DNA of 64,000 nucleotides from Dillenia suffruticosa (Eukaryota; Streptophyta; Magnoliopsida; Dilleniales; Dilleniaceae): the NCBI GenBank assembly GCA_033439265.1, contig JAVTVX010000031.1, positions 10,091,501 through 10,155,500 of the forward strand, written 5' to 3'. Position numbers and translations under genes: made by a program. Below are positions 1-9,575 of the stretch, piece after piece (within the stretch, counting starts at the first letter, position 1; the number at the start of each line of letters is the position of its first letter). Under the pieces are notes generated by a model. That model made no database searches. It was not told the origin of the DNA and was given only the letters and a program-made list of their open reading frames with translations.

Positions 1-636
1 CAACTTGAGATATAAATCCCTATAGTAATGACTCGACACAAATCGTCGTCTCATCACCCTCTTCATCTCACCCCAAGTTTCAATGGGTCGATCCCCATTC
101 CGTCGTCTATTGATGCACAACTGATCCCACCATACAATTGCATAATCAGTAAACTCAATAACAGCAAGTTTAACCTTCTTTAATTCAGAATAGCTGTGAC
201 AATCAAAAACCAACTCAATCTTCTTTTCCCACTCAAGATATGTTTCGGGATCACTTTTACCTTGAAACGATGGAATTTTCATTTTGATACTACCTAAATT
301 GTTGTCTACCCGATTATTAACTTCTCTATTTCGACCAAGTCTCCTATGACTACCCACTGACAACCTATCAAACTCCTCTTCTAACCCATCCCCTTCAAAC
401 TCATCCACAACTTCAGTTTCTCTTTGATGAAACCTATTCCTCCTGGAGGGGGTTGGCACTATTGATGGTTGTCCCCTTTGCGACCCTTCTTCCACCTTAT
501 CCAACCTTTCATGTATAACATCTAACTCTTTCTTCATCATCCGTCTCATCTCCCCCATAAAGGCTTGTAGTTGGAGATTCGACCCAACTTGAGGTTGAAT
601 CTCCTCACTTATGTTATCTTTTTGATTTTGAGTCAT
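1..636 (-). CDS. gag: Ty3/gypsy gag, partial (element H)
   Basis: This reading frame has no stop from an ATG at 636 down to base 1, so it continues outside the window. It encodes a 212-residue N-terminal part of a retrotransposon capsid polyprotein. The first 70 residues are charged and helical, followed by an Arg-rich hinge (SHRRLGRNREV). Then comes the plant gypsy Gag core: KIPSFQGKSDPETYLEWEKK, a WWDQL motif and a W-G-E-M-K-x-x-M-R-R-R-F segment. Gag would package the element RNA in cytoplasmic particles. The ATG lies about 820 bases downstream, in element orientation, of a primer-binding site at 1453-1465, as expected. The sense strand is minus. The piece seen has no lesion, so it could belong to a fairly young copy, but protease and polymerase are not visible. 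Confidence 0.85.
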   Translation of the reverse strand, partial: MTQNQKDNISEEIQPQVGSNLQLQAFMGEMRRMMKKELDVIHERLDKVEEGSQRGQPSIVPTPSRRNRFHQRETEVVDEFEGDGLEEEFDRLSVGSHRRLGRNREVNNRVDNNLGSIKMKIPSFQGKSDPETYLEWEKKIELVFDCHSYSELKKVKLAVIEFTDYAIVWWDQLCINRRRNGDRPIETWGEMKRVMRRRFVSSHYYRDLYLKL

Positions 637-1452
637 GATTGGAATCTGCAAGACAATGTTAGAATAAAATAGGAAAGAAACTCACCACACTCCCTCACGT
701 ATTTCACTCAAAAATAATGATTCACTCAAATCCACTCGTGTTTCACTCTATGTATTTGGCTTTTATTTTTAATGAATTCTCTCTTGCCTTTTACCACTCT
801 ACTTCACTTAGTCAAGTTCTTTATTGAACTCAAGAACTCAACTCAAAAATAATTGCCCTGTGAAATTCAATGACTTATATAGAAGAAAGGATAACAAGAA
901 AAGTAAGAAGGAAAGAGAAAAATAAGGAATAAGAAAAGTAGTAAATTTAAAAAGAAATTGCTAAATTAGAAAGGAAACAGTCAAGGAATGAGATAAATAA
1001 GGAAGGTGAACAAATAAAGAAATAGTAGTCCATAAAAGGAAAACAAATATGGAAAGTTTGAATTTGAGTAAGTGTACAAATAATGAAATATTTCAAATCC
1101 AACCAAAAGGTAATAACACTGCCAAATCACAAGATGGAGAATTATCAATTTTGCAAAATTTGAAAACTGCCCTTTTTTTTTTCTTTTTTTTTTGTGGGTC
1201 TTTTTCTTTTTTTTTTCTCCCCTTTTTTTTTGGCCTTTTTTTTTTCACGGCCCCTTTTTTTTGTTGTGGGTCTTTTTTTTTTTTTTTGCCATTTTCTTCT
1301 TTTTTTTTTGGGAATATGACAGCACAAAATAAAGAATAAGTACACCCAAAATAAGAAATAAATCAACGAATGAAGAGTTTTTTTTTTTCAGACACAAAAA
1401 GAAGAAAAAAAATTAAATAAGAATAATTCGAAGGAAAAAAAAAACCTGGATT
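637..1452 (-). other. Untranslated leader of element H
   Basis: This lies between the primer-binding site and the gag ATG of element H and holds no plausible gene. On the transcribed (minus) strand it is extremely purine-rich. Bases 1170-1320 on the + strand are a broken poly-T tract with short G/C interruptions. Reading frames of poly-Phe or poly-Lys type across it are composition artefacts. Confidence 0.6.
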
Positions 1453-1465
1453 GGCTCTGATACCA
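1453..1465 (-). promoter_or_regulatory. Primer-binding site of element H
   Basis: The minus strand reads TGGTATCAGAGCC, complementary to the 3' end of plant initiator tRNA-Met. This is the standard minus-strand primer site of many plant LTR retrotransposons. It lies five bases inside the LTR edge at 1471 and fixes the element orientation as minus. Confidence 0.85.
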
Positions 1466-1470
1466 ACTGA

Positions 1471-2244
1471 TGTGAACCCGTTGGGTATAAAAACCCTAGA
1501 ACCCACGAACAAGTTAATTTAGCTCAAAAATCTTCCCAACGAATTATTTGAACCAGTGGAATTAAAGACCTCAACCCTTGCCCTAAAGGAGGAAGAACCT
1601 AAGGTATATGACCTTAGACCCGTTTCTCACTAGATCAAGAATCTTGGTATAAAGATGGAATGAATGACGCCACAATCTAGATGGTTCGAAACCTAGATTG
1701 ATAAGTCAAAGAACTAAACAAGACTCATATCTTGAATAAGTTCAAAGTTCTCAAAAGAACAAGACTTGTGTGAAGAATCCTCACAATTTTATTAATTCTC
1801 TTAAAAGTGTTGTCTTACACAATGTATAATGACCTATTTATAGCCTAAAGGTAAAACATAATTGGCAACTAAAAATTTAGTAACTCTCTAAACAATAAAG
1901 AATTAGGAAACTAAAAGTTACAAAAAAATAAGAATTAGGAAACTAAATAAATCAAACTACTTTGACCAAGTCTTGCTGCTATTTTCTTCATTTTCGTCCT
2001 CCCTTGGCTTTAGGTAGTTTTGGGCCTTCTATTCTTCCAACTGGGCTTGTATAAGCATAATTAAGGCCCCTTTTGGTTCTTTATTTATTTGGCCTCCAAT
2101 TTCTTGTTGTAAAGCCCCCTGAATTAAGTTATTCAGTGCTTCTTTGAATCTTTTAACTCGGGCCCTTGTGACCGGCCCAACTGGGACTTGAGTTAGATCT
2201 CGTGAATTCCTTGCAATCTTGATGATCTCATCAATAGACGATCA
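1471..2244 (-). repeat. 5' LTR of element H
   Basis: The LTR begins (+ strand) with TGTGAACCCG at 1471, next to the primer-binding site, and is proposed to end with CA at 2244. On the transcribed strand a TATA box CTATAAATAG lies at 1834-1843, giving a U3 of about 400 bases upstream. The outer edge is inferred from the TG/CA rule and from a stop codon that appears exactly there in the overlapping reading frame. No second LTR is in the window, so the boundary is not proven. Confidence 0.55.
2029..2241 (-). CDS. Polyprotein C-terminal tail encoded in the H LTR
   Basis: Inside the LTR a reading frame of about 70 codons runs to a TAG at 2029-2031. It encodes a segment of the form GPVTRARVKRFKEALNNL followed by a Gln-rich stretch. 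From memory, this Thr-Arg-Ala-Arg/Lys-Arg-Phe-Lys-Glu pattern is common at the extreme C-terminus of plant Ty3/gypsy polyproteins whose coding region runs into the 3' LTR. In this 5' LTR copy it is a passenger and is not expected to be translated as part of Pol. It supports the gypsy assignment of H. Confidence 0.55.
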   Translation of the reverse strand, partial: SSIDEIIKIARNSRDLTQVPVGPVTRARVKRFKEALNNLIQGALQQEIGGQINKEPKGALIMLIQAQLEE

Positions 2245-2695
2245 TTGTATAATTCTGGGATGACTGTATAAATATGGACATGTCATTGCATAACATTGCA
2301 TGGAGGCATTTCTGGTTCATTGTGTAAGTATTTGGGAATGTGTCATGTTTTAGAAGTGTCCTCTAGAATCACTTAGTGCCTCCTCTAAATCACAGGAGGG
2401 GCGACTGGTGGCTGTCCATACCTTTAACGGGGGCATGGCAGTAGAGGTCTATGGCTAGATTATTGAAAATTTTTATAGCCTTGCGTTATCTGGATGTTGG
2501 CTGTGAGATTGGCTGATTTTAGAGAGGCCGGGATGACCATTTGATTATATTACAGGATGATTGTGATTTATACAGGGTGAATTGTACTTGGGAAACTTCC
2601 GAAATATGGGGAGGTTCTGTCTGATTTTCTGTAAAAATACAGCCGGCATTCAGGATAACGGGCGGCTGTTCACAATCCCGATTCGGGGCGTGACA
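2245..2695 (-). repeat. LTR fragment of a second gypsy-type element
   Basis: The minus strand starts at 2695 with TGTCACGCCCCGAATCGGG, a start I associate with chromovirus-type (Del/Tekay-like) LTRs. About 450 bases follow without a reading frame. The left part seems interrupted at 2244/2245 by element H. No internal domain or partner LTR is visible, so a solo or truncated LTR is likely. Confidence 0.4.
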
Positions 2696-4328
2696 GCTTT
2701 TATTTCTGAACAATAATCCATATTATTTGTATTTGTATTGTTAGTTTCCTCCGATACAAGATACTAGGAGTGCACATCGAAACCAACCATCATCATCATT
2801 ATCACCTCCTCAGTCCATCCCAAAAGGTAATATTTAAATGTATAAGTTTTTATAATATATCTTATAATTATATTAATTTCATTACTATAGAATGATACCA
2901 CACATCATGTTGGATCTTGGAACCAGTTGCCACGGACGCTGGAATTTTTTGGGTGCTCCAAGTCAACATTTTTGGCATGAACATTTTATTTCAGAAGATA
3001 TGAAGATATGTACTGACCGGAAGTTTCAATCTTTTTCTTTCTCTTGTAATATGTTTGTAACATTATCATCTTTTTCTTTCTCTTGTAATGTATTTTTAAT
3101 ATTATCATGTATATTTCATAATAATATAAAAGGTACTTCATTTCCTAAAATACGATATTTATAATATTTTATAACTCTTAGTATTATTTGTATTGACATA
3201 TCCTAACATTTACTAATCTTGTGATAACCGACCCAAAAGAGTAGTAACATTTGATTACCAATATTAAGTAACAAATAACACATGTTCAGCTAGTAAAATT
3301 TACTCACTAATAACAATTTTGTAAAAATTGGTAATATTTACTATCCAACAATAATAAATGTAATAACATTTATTAATAAATTATTTCTGTAACCGATGTC
3401 AAAGGCAGTAACATTTACTGACTCATAATTCTGTAAGCGATAATAAAATAATAACATTTACTATTCAATGACTCTGTAAGCGATAATGACAATAAAAGTA
3501 ATAATATTTATTAACCCAATAAGCGACAATAAAGGTAATAATATTTACTAACTCAATACTTTTGTAAACGATAATAAATATAGTAATATTTACTAACCCA
3601 ACAGTAAACGGGTAACAATAAAGAATTCATATTTCCTATGTCATAAGATCCGACGGTATTGTAGTAATATTTACTAACATTTGTATTTATCGACAATAAA
3701 GTTATAACATTTCCTAACATACTATTATTTCATTAACGACAATAAATAGTTATACTAATTCTAACGGTTATATTAAGTCATTGAGTGATGATAAAAATAA
3801 AAACTTTTACTAACGCTTAAACTGATGAAAAAAGTAATAACTTTTACTGACCATTTACAAGATAACGATAAAAATTATAATTTTTATTAACCCTTTACAA
3901 GTTATGATAAAGATAGTAAGTTTTACTAACCCCTTTACAAAAGTGATGATAAATGTAGGATAAAGGTAGTAACTTTTACTAATCCCTTTACAAAAGCGAC
4001 GATAAATGTAATAACTCTTACTACCCTCTTTACAATCGAGAGGATAAATGTAGTAATTTTTACTAGCCGTTTACAACCGATGAGATAATTGTAGTAACTC
4101 TTACTATCCCTTTACAACCGACGATATAACGTTGATTTTTACCGATATTTTTCTAATCGTCCGGATATTGAACATGCTCCAACGGTTATCACAAGTGTCG
4201 GGATAGGTCTATCCCAACCCATTCTTAGCCAACTGAATTTTTATCCGTTGGAGAAGAATTTATCGACGGATTTATCACATTTTCCTCACGATTTTCGTCC
4301 GTCCCCATAAGCCATTTATGTTGTAGTG
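2696..4328. mobile_element. CACTA (En/Spm-type) transposon end with subterminal repeats
   Basis: The minus strand begins at 4328 with CACTACAACA, the hallmark terminus of CACTA DNA transposons. Behind it, about 3200-4150 is an array of degenerate short repeats around a core like taGTAACttTTACTAaccc, alternating with cgataataaa-type spacers. CACTA elements have such subterminal repeats, which bind transposase. Bases 2700-3165 may contain the last exons of a decayed element gene: a GT..AG interval is visible at about 2827-2890 and an open frame at 2892-3164, but I do not recognise the protein. The opposite terminus is not seen. Confidence 0.65.
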
Positions 4329-6298
4329 TTAATTCAAATTCCAGGTAATGAAAATGATCCTATTTGACAATTGTACATTGCTAACATAAAAAAAAAAATG
4401 AAATAACCATAAATTCTAAGTATTATGTTCTATAGTACATCATATATTTCTCTATGAAAATTAGGAATTGGGATATGAAGAAGGGGAGGAAGAGATCAAC
4501 GGGGGAAAGAGAGATGTGAAACGAAGCAAAGATTCTTAGATCATATTGATTTGATCCCATAAGTTCGACCAATACATTAAATGAAGAGGATAAAAGCTCT
4601 GTGCATATTGGAGTTAAGTTTTGAATCATCTAGATGGTACGAAGAAATACTCATTCCACAAATCTTATAAAAACTCTCCTATAAATCTCATAAATTTCCA
4701 CTAAATTTCCTCCAATAATTTCTATCAAAAAAAAAAAAAATTAAACCTATGCCGCTTTACCCAACAAAACCTTTTTGCTAAGGAAATGAATAACCCTGTT
4801 GGTTAAGTCCCCGAACACAAATGCAGTCTGCCTCTAAACAATAATTGTGTCTGCCAAGCGGCCAAACATTAAGATGTAACAATCAACCCCTTGGTTGAAT
4901 CCAAAACTAATAATACTAAAATGCCCATTAACCTCATTTTTAGAATATATTTTGTATTTTGATTTGATTTTAAAATTATTTAACTTTTTTGTTTTTATAT
5001 CAATAATTGTTTTATATATATAAATCTCTGATTATAATATTTTAATCAAAATAATGAATTATTAAAATTCATATTATTATATTATTTTCTATTTAATAAC
5101 ATGATATTAAAACTATGTTCAAATAATATATTCTTAATACTTATTAAGCCTGAGAATTCCAATTTAACCAAAATTTGCTAATATCTACGTGAAAAATAGA
5201 AAATGTTTTTCCTTCTGTCTATTCTTCAAGGAATTCATCCTTGTTCTTATCCTTTTTTTTTTTTTTTTTTTTTTTTTGCCCCCAAATTTAGAGGGGTTTG
5301 GATGTCAGATTCAGAAGCTCTGAGAGGAAATGAGTTTCTTTCTGAATAAAATCTCTGAATTCTTTTAAATAAAATAGTTTTGATTTAATGATAAAATCTA
5401 TTAAGGAAAAATTTTTGTTTATTATTAAAAAAAATTAATCTCTTCATGGAACCTTTTTTTATTAGTTGGCAAATATAATTTCTTTTCAAATGATAAAATA
5501 GATCAAAGAGCATTATTATAATTAAGAAATTTTAAAATTGAAAGGGCCGATCAAAGCGTAACTCTCTTCCCGTAAATCTTCCAATTTAAGGAACTTACCT
5601 AACAGTTTTATTTTAATTCTATAAAACAAATTTTAACAACAAATGGATTTTTGAGTTTTTTTTTTTGAGTTATTAATTTATCAACGCGTATTGTTATGTA
5701 ACGGTTGAATTACTCTTTTAGTAGCGTTGAGGTCACAAATACGAGGCGTAAAAATAGCATTTTTATAAAAATATAAGAGAAACACTGCATATATATATAT
5801 ATATCCTCTTTATATCTCTGTACTAAACCAGAGAATACTTTGTGTACGGGATAAACTCATACCATTGTTATGCACATAAGATTAATGAGACTTTTCTTTT
5901 TTTTTCTTTTTTTTTTTAAACTTATGCCCATGTATTTAAAGTTTAACCAAAGGATTGAATTGTTTTGATTTGTTGATAAATCTTTTAGAGAAAATTTTTG
6001 ATTTATTATAAAAAAATTATGTATCTCTTCACTTATTAAAGAAAAAGAGATCAAAGGGGCATATTATTAATGTTGTAAATTGTTGAAAGTGCTGAATCCA
6101 ATAAGTAAATAAATGATATTAATCCCTCGGACCAACCTTAGGACTTAAGGATCTTTTCAATACAAAAGGCAAAAATAGATGAAAGGCAATATTAGTAATA
6201 TTATAAATTATTGGAAGGGTTGAATATGAACTTAATCCGATAAGTAAATAAATGATATCAACCCCTCGCATCAATCTTATGACTTAAGGATCTTTTTC
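4329..6298. other. AT-rich upstream region of PP2-B gene 1
   Basis: No gene is visible. The block 4397-4719 is duplicated at 18738-18983 and about 24358, and the blocks around 5480-5656 and 6016-6298 are duplicated upstream of gene 2 at 24400-24850. Two stretches, about 4720-5480 and 5656-6016, occur only here. A tandem duplication of about 120 bases (about 6070-6180 and 6190-6310), marked by aagtaaataaatgatat, lies just before the core promoter and is also present upstream of gene 2. Confidence 0.55.
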
Positions 6299-6307
6299 TA
6301 TACAAAA
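6299..6307 (+). promoter_or_regulatory. Candidate TATA box of PP2-B gene 1
   Basis: TATACAAAA lies 62 bases before the ATG, in a stretch almost identical to the one upstream of gene 2. It is the only TATA-like motif at a sensible distance. A GA-repeat directly precedes the ATG at 6346-6359 and would be in the 5' UTR. Confidence 0.4.
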
Positions 6308-6360
6308 GGGTGTGAAGCACAAGTTTATTCACAACCTTGATTTATTAGAGAGAGAGAGAT

Positions 6361-7676
6361 ATGGAGATGGAGATTCCATCGATGCCGAAGAAATGTATAT
6401 CGAGCATACTATCGCTTACGAGTCCTGAAGATGCTATCAGGATGTCCCTCGTCGCCTCCAATTTTCGCTCTGCTGCTGACTCCGACGCCATTTGGGAGGA
6501 ATTCCTGCCCTCCGATTACAAGGACCTCATCTCCAGAGCCGTTGATTTTTCGTCTTCTTCTCTGAATTTCGAGTCCAAGAAGGACCTGTACCTCCGGCTT
6601 TGCGATTCCCCTCTCTTGATTGACGGTGGGCGGCTGGTAAATATCCTCTCCTAACGCCTACTGAATGGCAAAATTCATTTGAATGGCGGAATATTGATCT
6701 TCATAGTCATGTCATTGTGCTTTCTTTGTGCTTCAGTTTAATTGAATTTTGGCAATAACATTCTGCGCATTGCATTTTAGTTTTATTTTATTTTATTTTT
6801 TTGCTAGTGGCTACATGAATATCAATACACATAGTGATGGGAGAAATCGATATTTATTAGTGATTTTCGTGTCTGTTGTAATACCCATGAATTATAATGG
6901 CTTCTTATCCTGTCTGTTATCTTGCTAAAAGTCTATGTGCATATCTAATTCTGGATTATGTTTGTCAGAGCTTTTGGTTGGACAAACAAACTGGGAAGAA
7001 ATGTTATATGATAGCACCAAGGGGTCTTCATATTTCATGGGGTGGTACACCAGAATACTGGCAATGGATTTCTATGCCTGAGTCTAGGTGAGTGTCTCTC
7101 TCATTCCAAATGAACTTTCCTCTAGTTCTCCAACCATTATTTCAAATTGAACAATAGAATACTATATTTCATGAGAAACATTTTATAATTTTACCGTTGG
7201 AACTCTACAATTATCAAAAAGTATTTGTATGGTGCAGATTTCCAGAGGTTGCAGTGCTGTTGAGTGTCAATTGGTTGGAAATCAAGGGCCGCATAAAGAG
7301 TACCTTCTTGTCACCCAAGACAGCATATGCAGCTTACCTTGTCTTCAGGCTGGAAGATGACCATTTTGGATTTACGTTAGAAAATGAAGCTGCAGACGTA
7401 TTTGTTGCCACTAAAGCATCAACATCTGAAACTCGTAGTGCATTTTTGAACCATGAGACAAGGCATCAGCAGAGTATGCCAATAGAAGATATAAATAAAA
7501 AAATTGAGTTTCCAAACAAAAGAAGTGATGGATGGTTTGAGGTTGAGTTGGGAGCTATTTTCATTAAAGGAGATGATGGGTATCTGAAGATACGCGTGTT
7601 GGAGACTAAAAGACTGCACCATAAGAAAGGCCTTATTGTACAAGGGATTGAGGTTAGGCCGAAGAAGGGAAATTAA
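6361..7676 (+). CDS. PP2-B: F-box protein with PP2 lectin-like domain (gene 1)
   Basis: Three exons are visible: 6361-6636, 6969-7087 and 7238-7676, with GT..AG introns and phases that join cleanly to a 277-residue protein. Residues 7-50 form an F-box (MPKKCISSIL..TSPEDA..S.VAS.FRSAADSDAIWE). Residues 93-270 form the PP2 domain, with the family signatures SFWLDK..GKKCYM, W-G-x-TPEYW at about 116-123, PESRFPEVA at 129-137, WLEI, and SDGWFEVELG at about 229. Known family role: F-box subunit of SCF ubiquitin ligases, binding SKP1 through the F-box; PP2 domains may bind glycans or other ligands. The length is normal for PP2-B proteins. Compared with gene 2 it lacks four residues in the QGTWAHAPIED loop. 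No stop or broken splice site is seen, so it is likely functional. Confidence 0.9.
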
Positions 7677-9002
7677 GTTGTTGTGGTTAGTCCAATTGGC
7701 AATGTTGATCTTTAAAGGAGGAATTACTTTTCCTAATACAGTATTGTTCAAAGGTCCTTTGGTCTATTTGATGAAAAACTATATGTTTGCAGTATTGAGA
7801 ATGAAAATGTTGATGTACTTGTCTGTGGGGAATAAATTGCTGAAAAAGATGTCTTTGACCTGATAGTTTTAAAAGTTGCATGTTGGATGATGCGGCAAAT
7901 CGGCATTTGTGTCATCATAGACATGCCAATGCAAGGAGTAGATTGAAGAAATAATAGAAAATAACTGTTAGAACAAATTTGTGACTATTTCAAAGACTAC
8001 AATTGCAAGAACATGATAGGTGCCAGTAGTTGGAATATTAGTACAATTCATGCATATCATTTCTGTCCATCTTCAAATGGGATATGCTAGTGTTTAGGTA
8101 ATATATGATTTTTACCCCGGTGGCAAATATCTGTTTAGTTAAGGTCCAAACATGATATTTCCTGCCTTCGAAAAGACAAATTCTCATGGTGATGGCATTC
8201 TGACAATTTGCAAAGCTTGTTGGGAGATCATGGGTCTGAGCCGTAGCTTTGCATTCGAAATTCCACGATTATTTTATGTACTTGATGCATCGATCCATGG
8301 CTCATAGGCGGCGATCAGAAATGGATGTTGGTATTGTTTTTATTACCATAATGGCCTCCACCATACTTTGATTAATAACTAATTGGCCTCATTATAAGCC
8401 TAAGAGATGCTAGGCATATAGAATTTTTGTGGGTAGAAGAATTTATTGGCTACAAGCGAATGAAGATTTTGTATAAGTTAAAACGCTTAATAAATATTAC
8501 AAGAGGCCCCGTTAAATTTGGCCGTCTAAATTCAATTTCAATATTCATTTTAAGGACTGATTATGGGTTCAATAGAACAATGCGGATCTTTATCGCATTA
8601 AAGATTTATGAGACTTGAGAACCAACAAGCACATGAACTATCAAGCTCATAATGCATCAGGAATTAACCTTGGAAAACGAGGAGCATATGGAGAGACAAG
8701 AGAGATATACAAGAAGTTAAAAAGCTCAAGAAACTATCAATTTCAAATGGCAAATTTAGATTTGATCATCCATATTCAAGTGGCCTGTCTTCTTACTCCC
8801 CTTTATCACTAAAAGCAACAAATAAAGCTGAACTAGATGCAGAAAACCCAAAAATCCAAGCAATAACATTTTCTAACGTTTCAAATTTGGCGGTTTATCT
8901 TGTTACTTAATTGGGTATGCATATATGTTTATATACATATGGGTGATTTTCAAAGATATATCCATGATATGTGCATGTCTAATTCTAGATTATGTTTGGC
9001 AG
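7677..9002 (+). other. Intergenic region downstream of PP2-B gene 1
   Basis: Bases 7677 to about 8634 are duplicated, with small indels, downstream of gene 2 at 26286-27238. From 8635 the sequence is unique to this copy. The last 50 bases match the end of PP2-B intron 1, including the acceptor CAG before 9003. No F-box exon is found between 7677 and 9002, so the third copy starts without exon 1. Short open frames at 8615-8812 have no recognised domain. Confidence 0.6.
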
Positions 9003-9021
9003 AGCTTTTGGTTGGACAAAC

Positions 9022-9565
9022 TGAAAAATTTATTACACTATATGCGTATGCGAAAACATATTAAATTAAAAATTCAAAATTTTGATATAAATAACTCAAT
9101 ATATAGGGTTCCAATAAATCAACTGAAATTGCGTAATTTTTTGTATAAATCATTCGGTCAAAATGGTGATCACGAAATGAACCACCACCGTCGTATCACA
9201 ACACCTCAATCCAATATCGGGCGAAAACCAATGACGGGAGAACTCGTACCCTCACACTGTAGAGTTTGTGTGAATCAAATTCAATCTCTTGGTAATATGC
9301 ACTCACAAAAGAGTCCTTGTCATTTTGGGTTCATTGCAATGTACTTAAAGAATCCTTCTCATATAACCCTTTCTTTCTCTTTCATGTATACACACAAGAG
9401 AGAGGGGGAGTTGTTTTCTTTTTTTCACGTAGGCACACCCTCAGAATAGAGAGAGACAGAATGAGAGAATCATGGGAGAGGGAGAGATGCAAGGGAGTTA
9501 TGGGTGGTTATCACTTGGGATAACTACCCTCATGCTTATGTCCACATGGGCATACTATTCAAATA
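9022..9565 (-). repeat. 3' LTR of element A
   Basis: This 544-base LTR starts TGAAAAATTTATTACAC. Its inner edge is degraded: TA where the other LTR has CA. It retains about 69 bases (around 9357-9430, pyrimidine-rich then GA-rich) that are missing from the right LTR. It lacks the SINE found in the right LTR. Confidence 0.85.
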
Positions 9566-9575
9566 TCTCCCACTT
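9566..9575 (-). promoter_or_regulatory. Polypurine tract of element A
   Basis: The minus strand reads AAGTGGGAGA directly before the 3' LTR. This is the plus-strand DNA primer site. The same GTGGGAGA occurs at the equivalent place in element C. Confidence 0.7.

Noticed and set aside
1049..1366. Open frames rich in Phe (+) or Lys (-)
   Set aside because: They are translations of a low-complexity poly-T/poly-A tract.
3200..4150. Regularly spaced short repeats that could suggest a CRISPR array
   Set aside because: Repeats are degenerate and irregular, spacers are also repetitive, and the array leads to a CACTA terminus in a plant genome.
7419..7751. Minus-strand open frame overlapping PP2-B gene 1
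   Set aside because: Antisense shadow of exon 3; a similar shadow lies over gene 2 at 16 kb further along (26016-26252).
8925..9449. 174-codon open frame ending in the left LTR of element A
   Set aside because: It runs from PP2-B intron 1 through the exon-2 stub into the LTR. It is a chimeric accident of the insertion.
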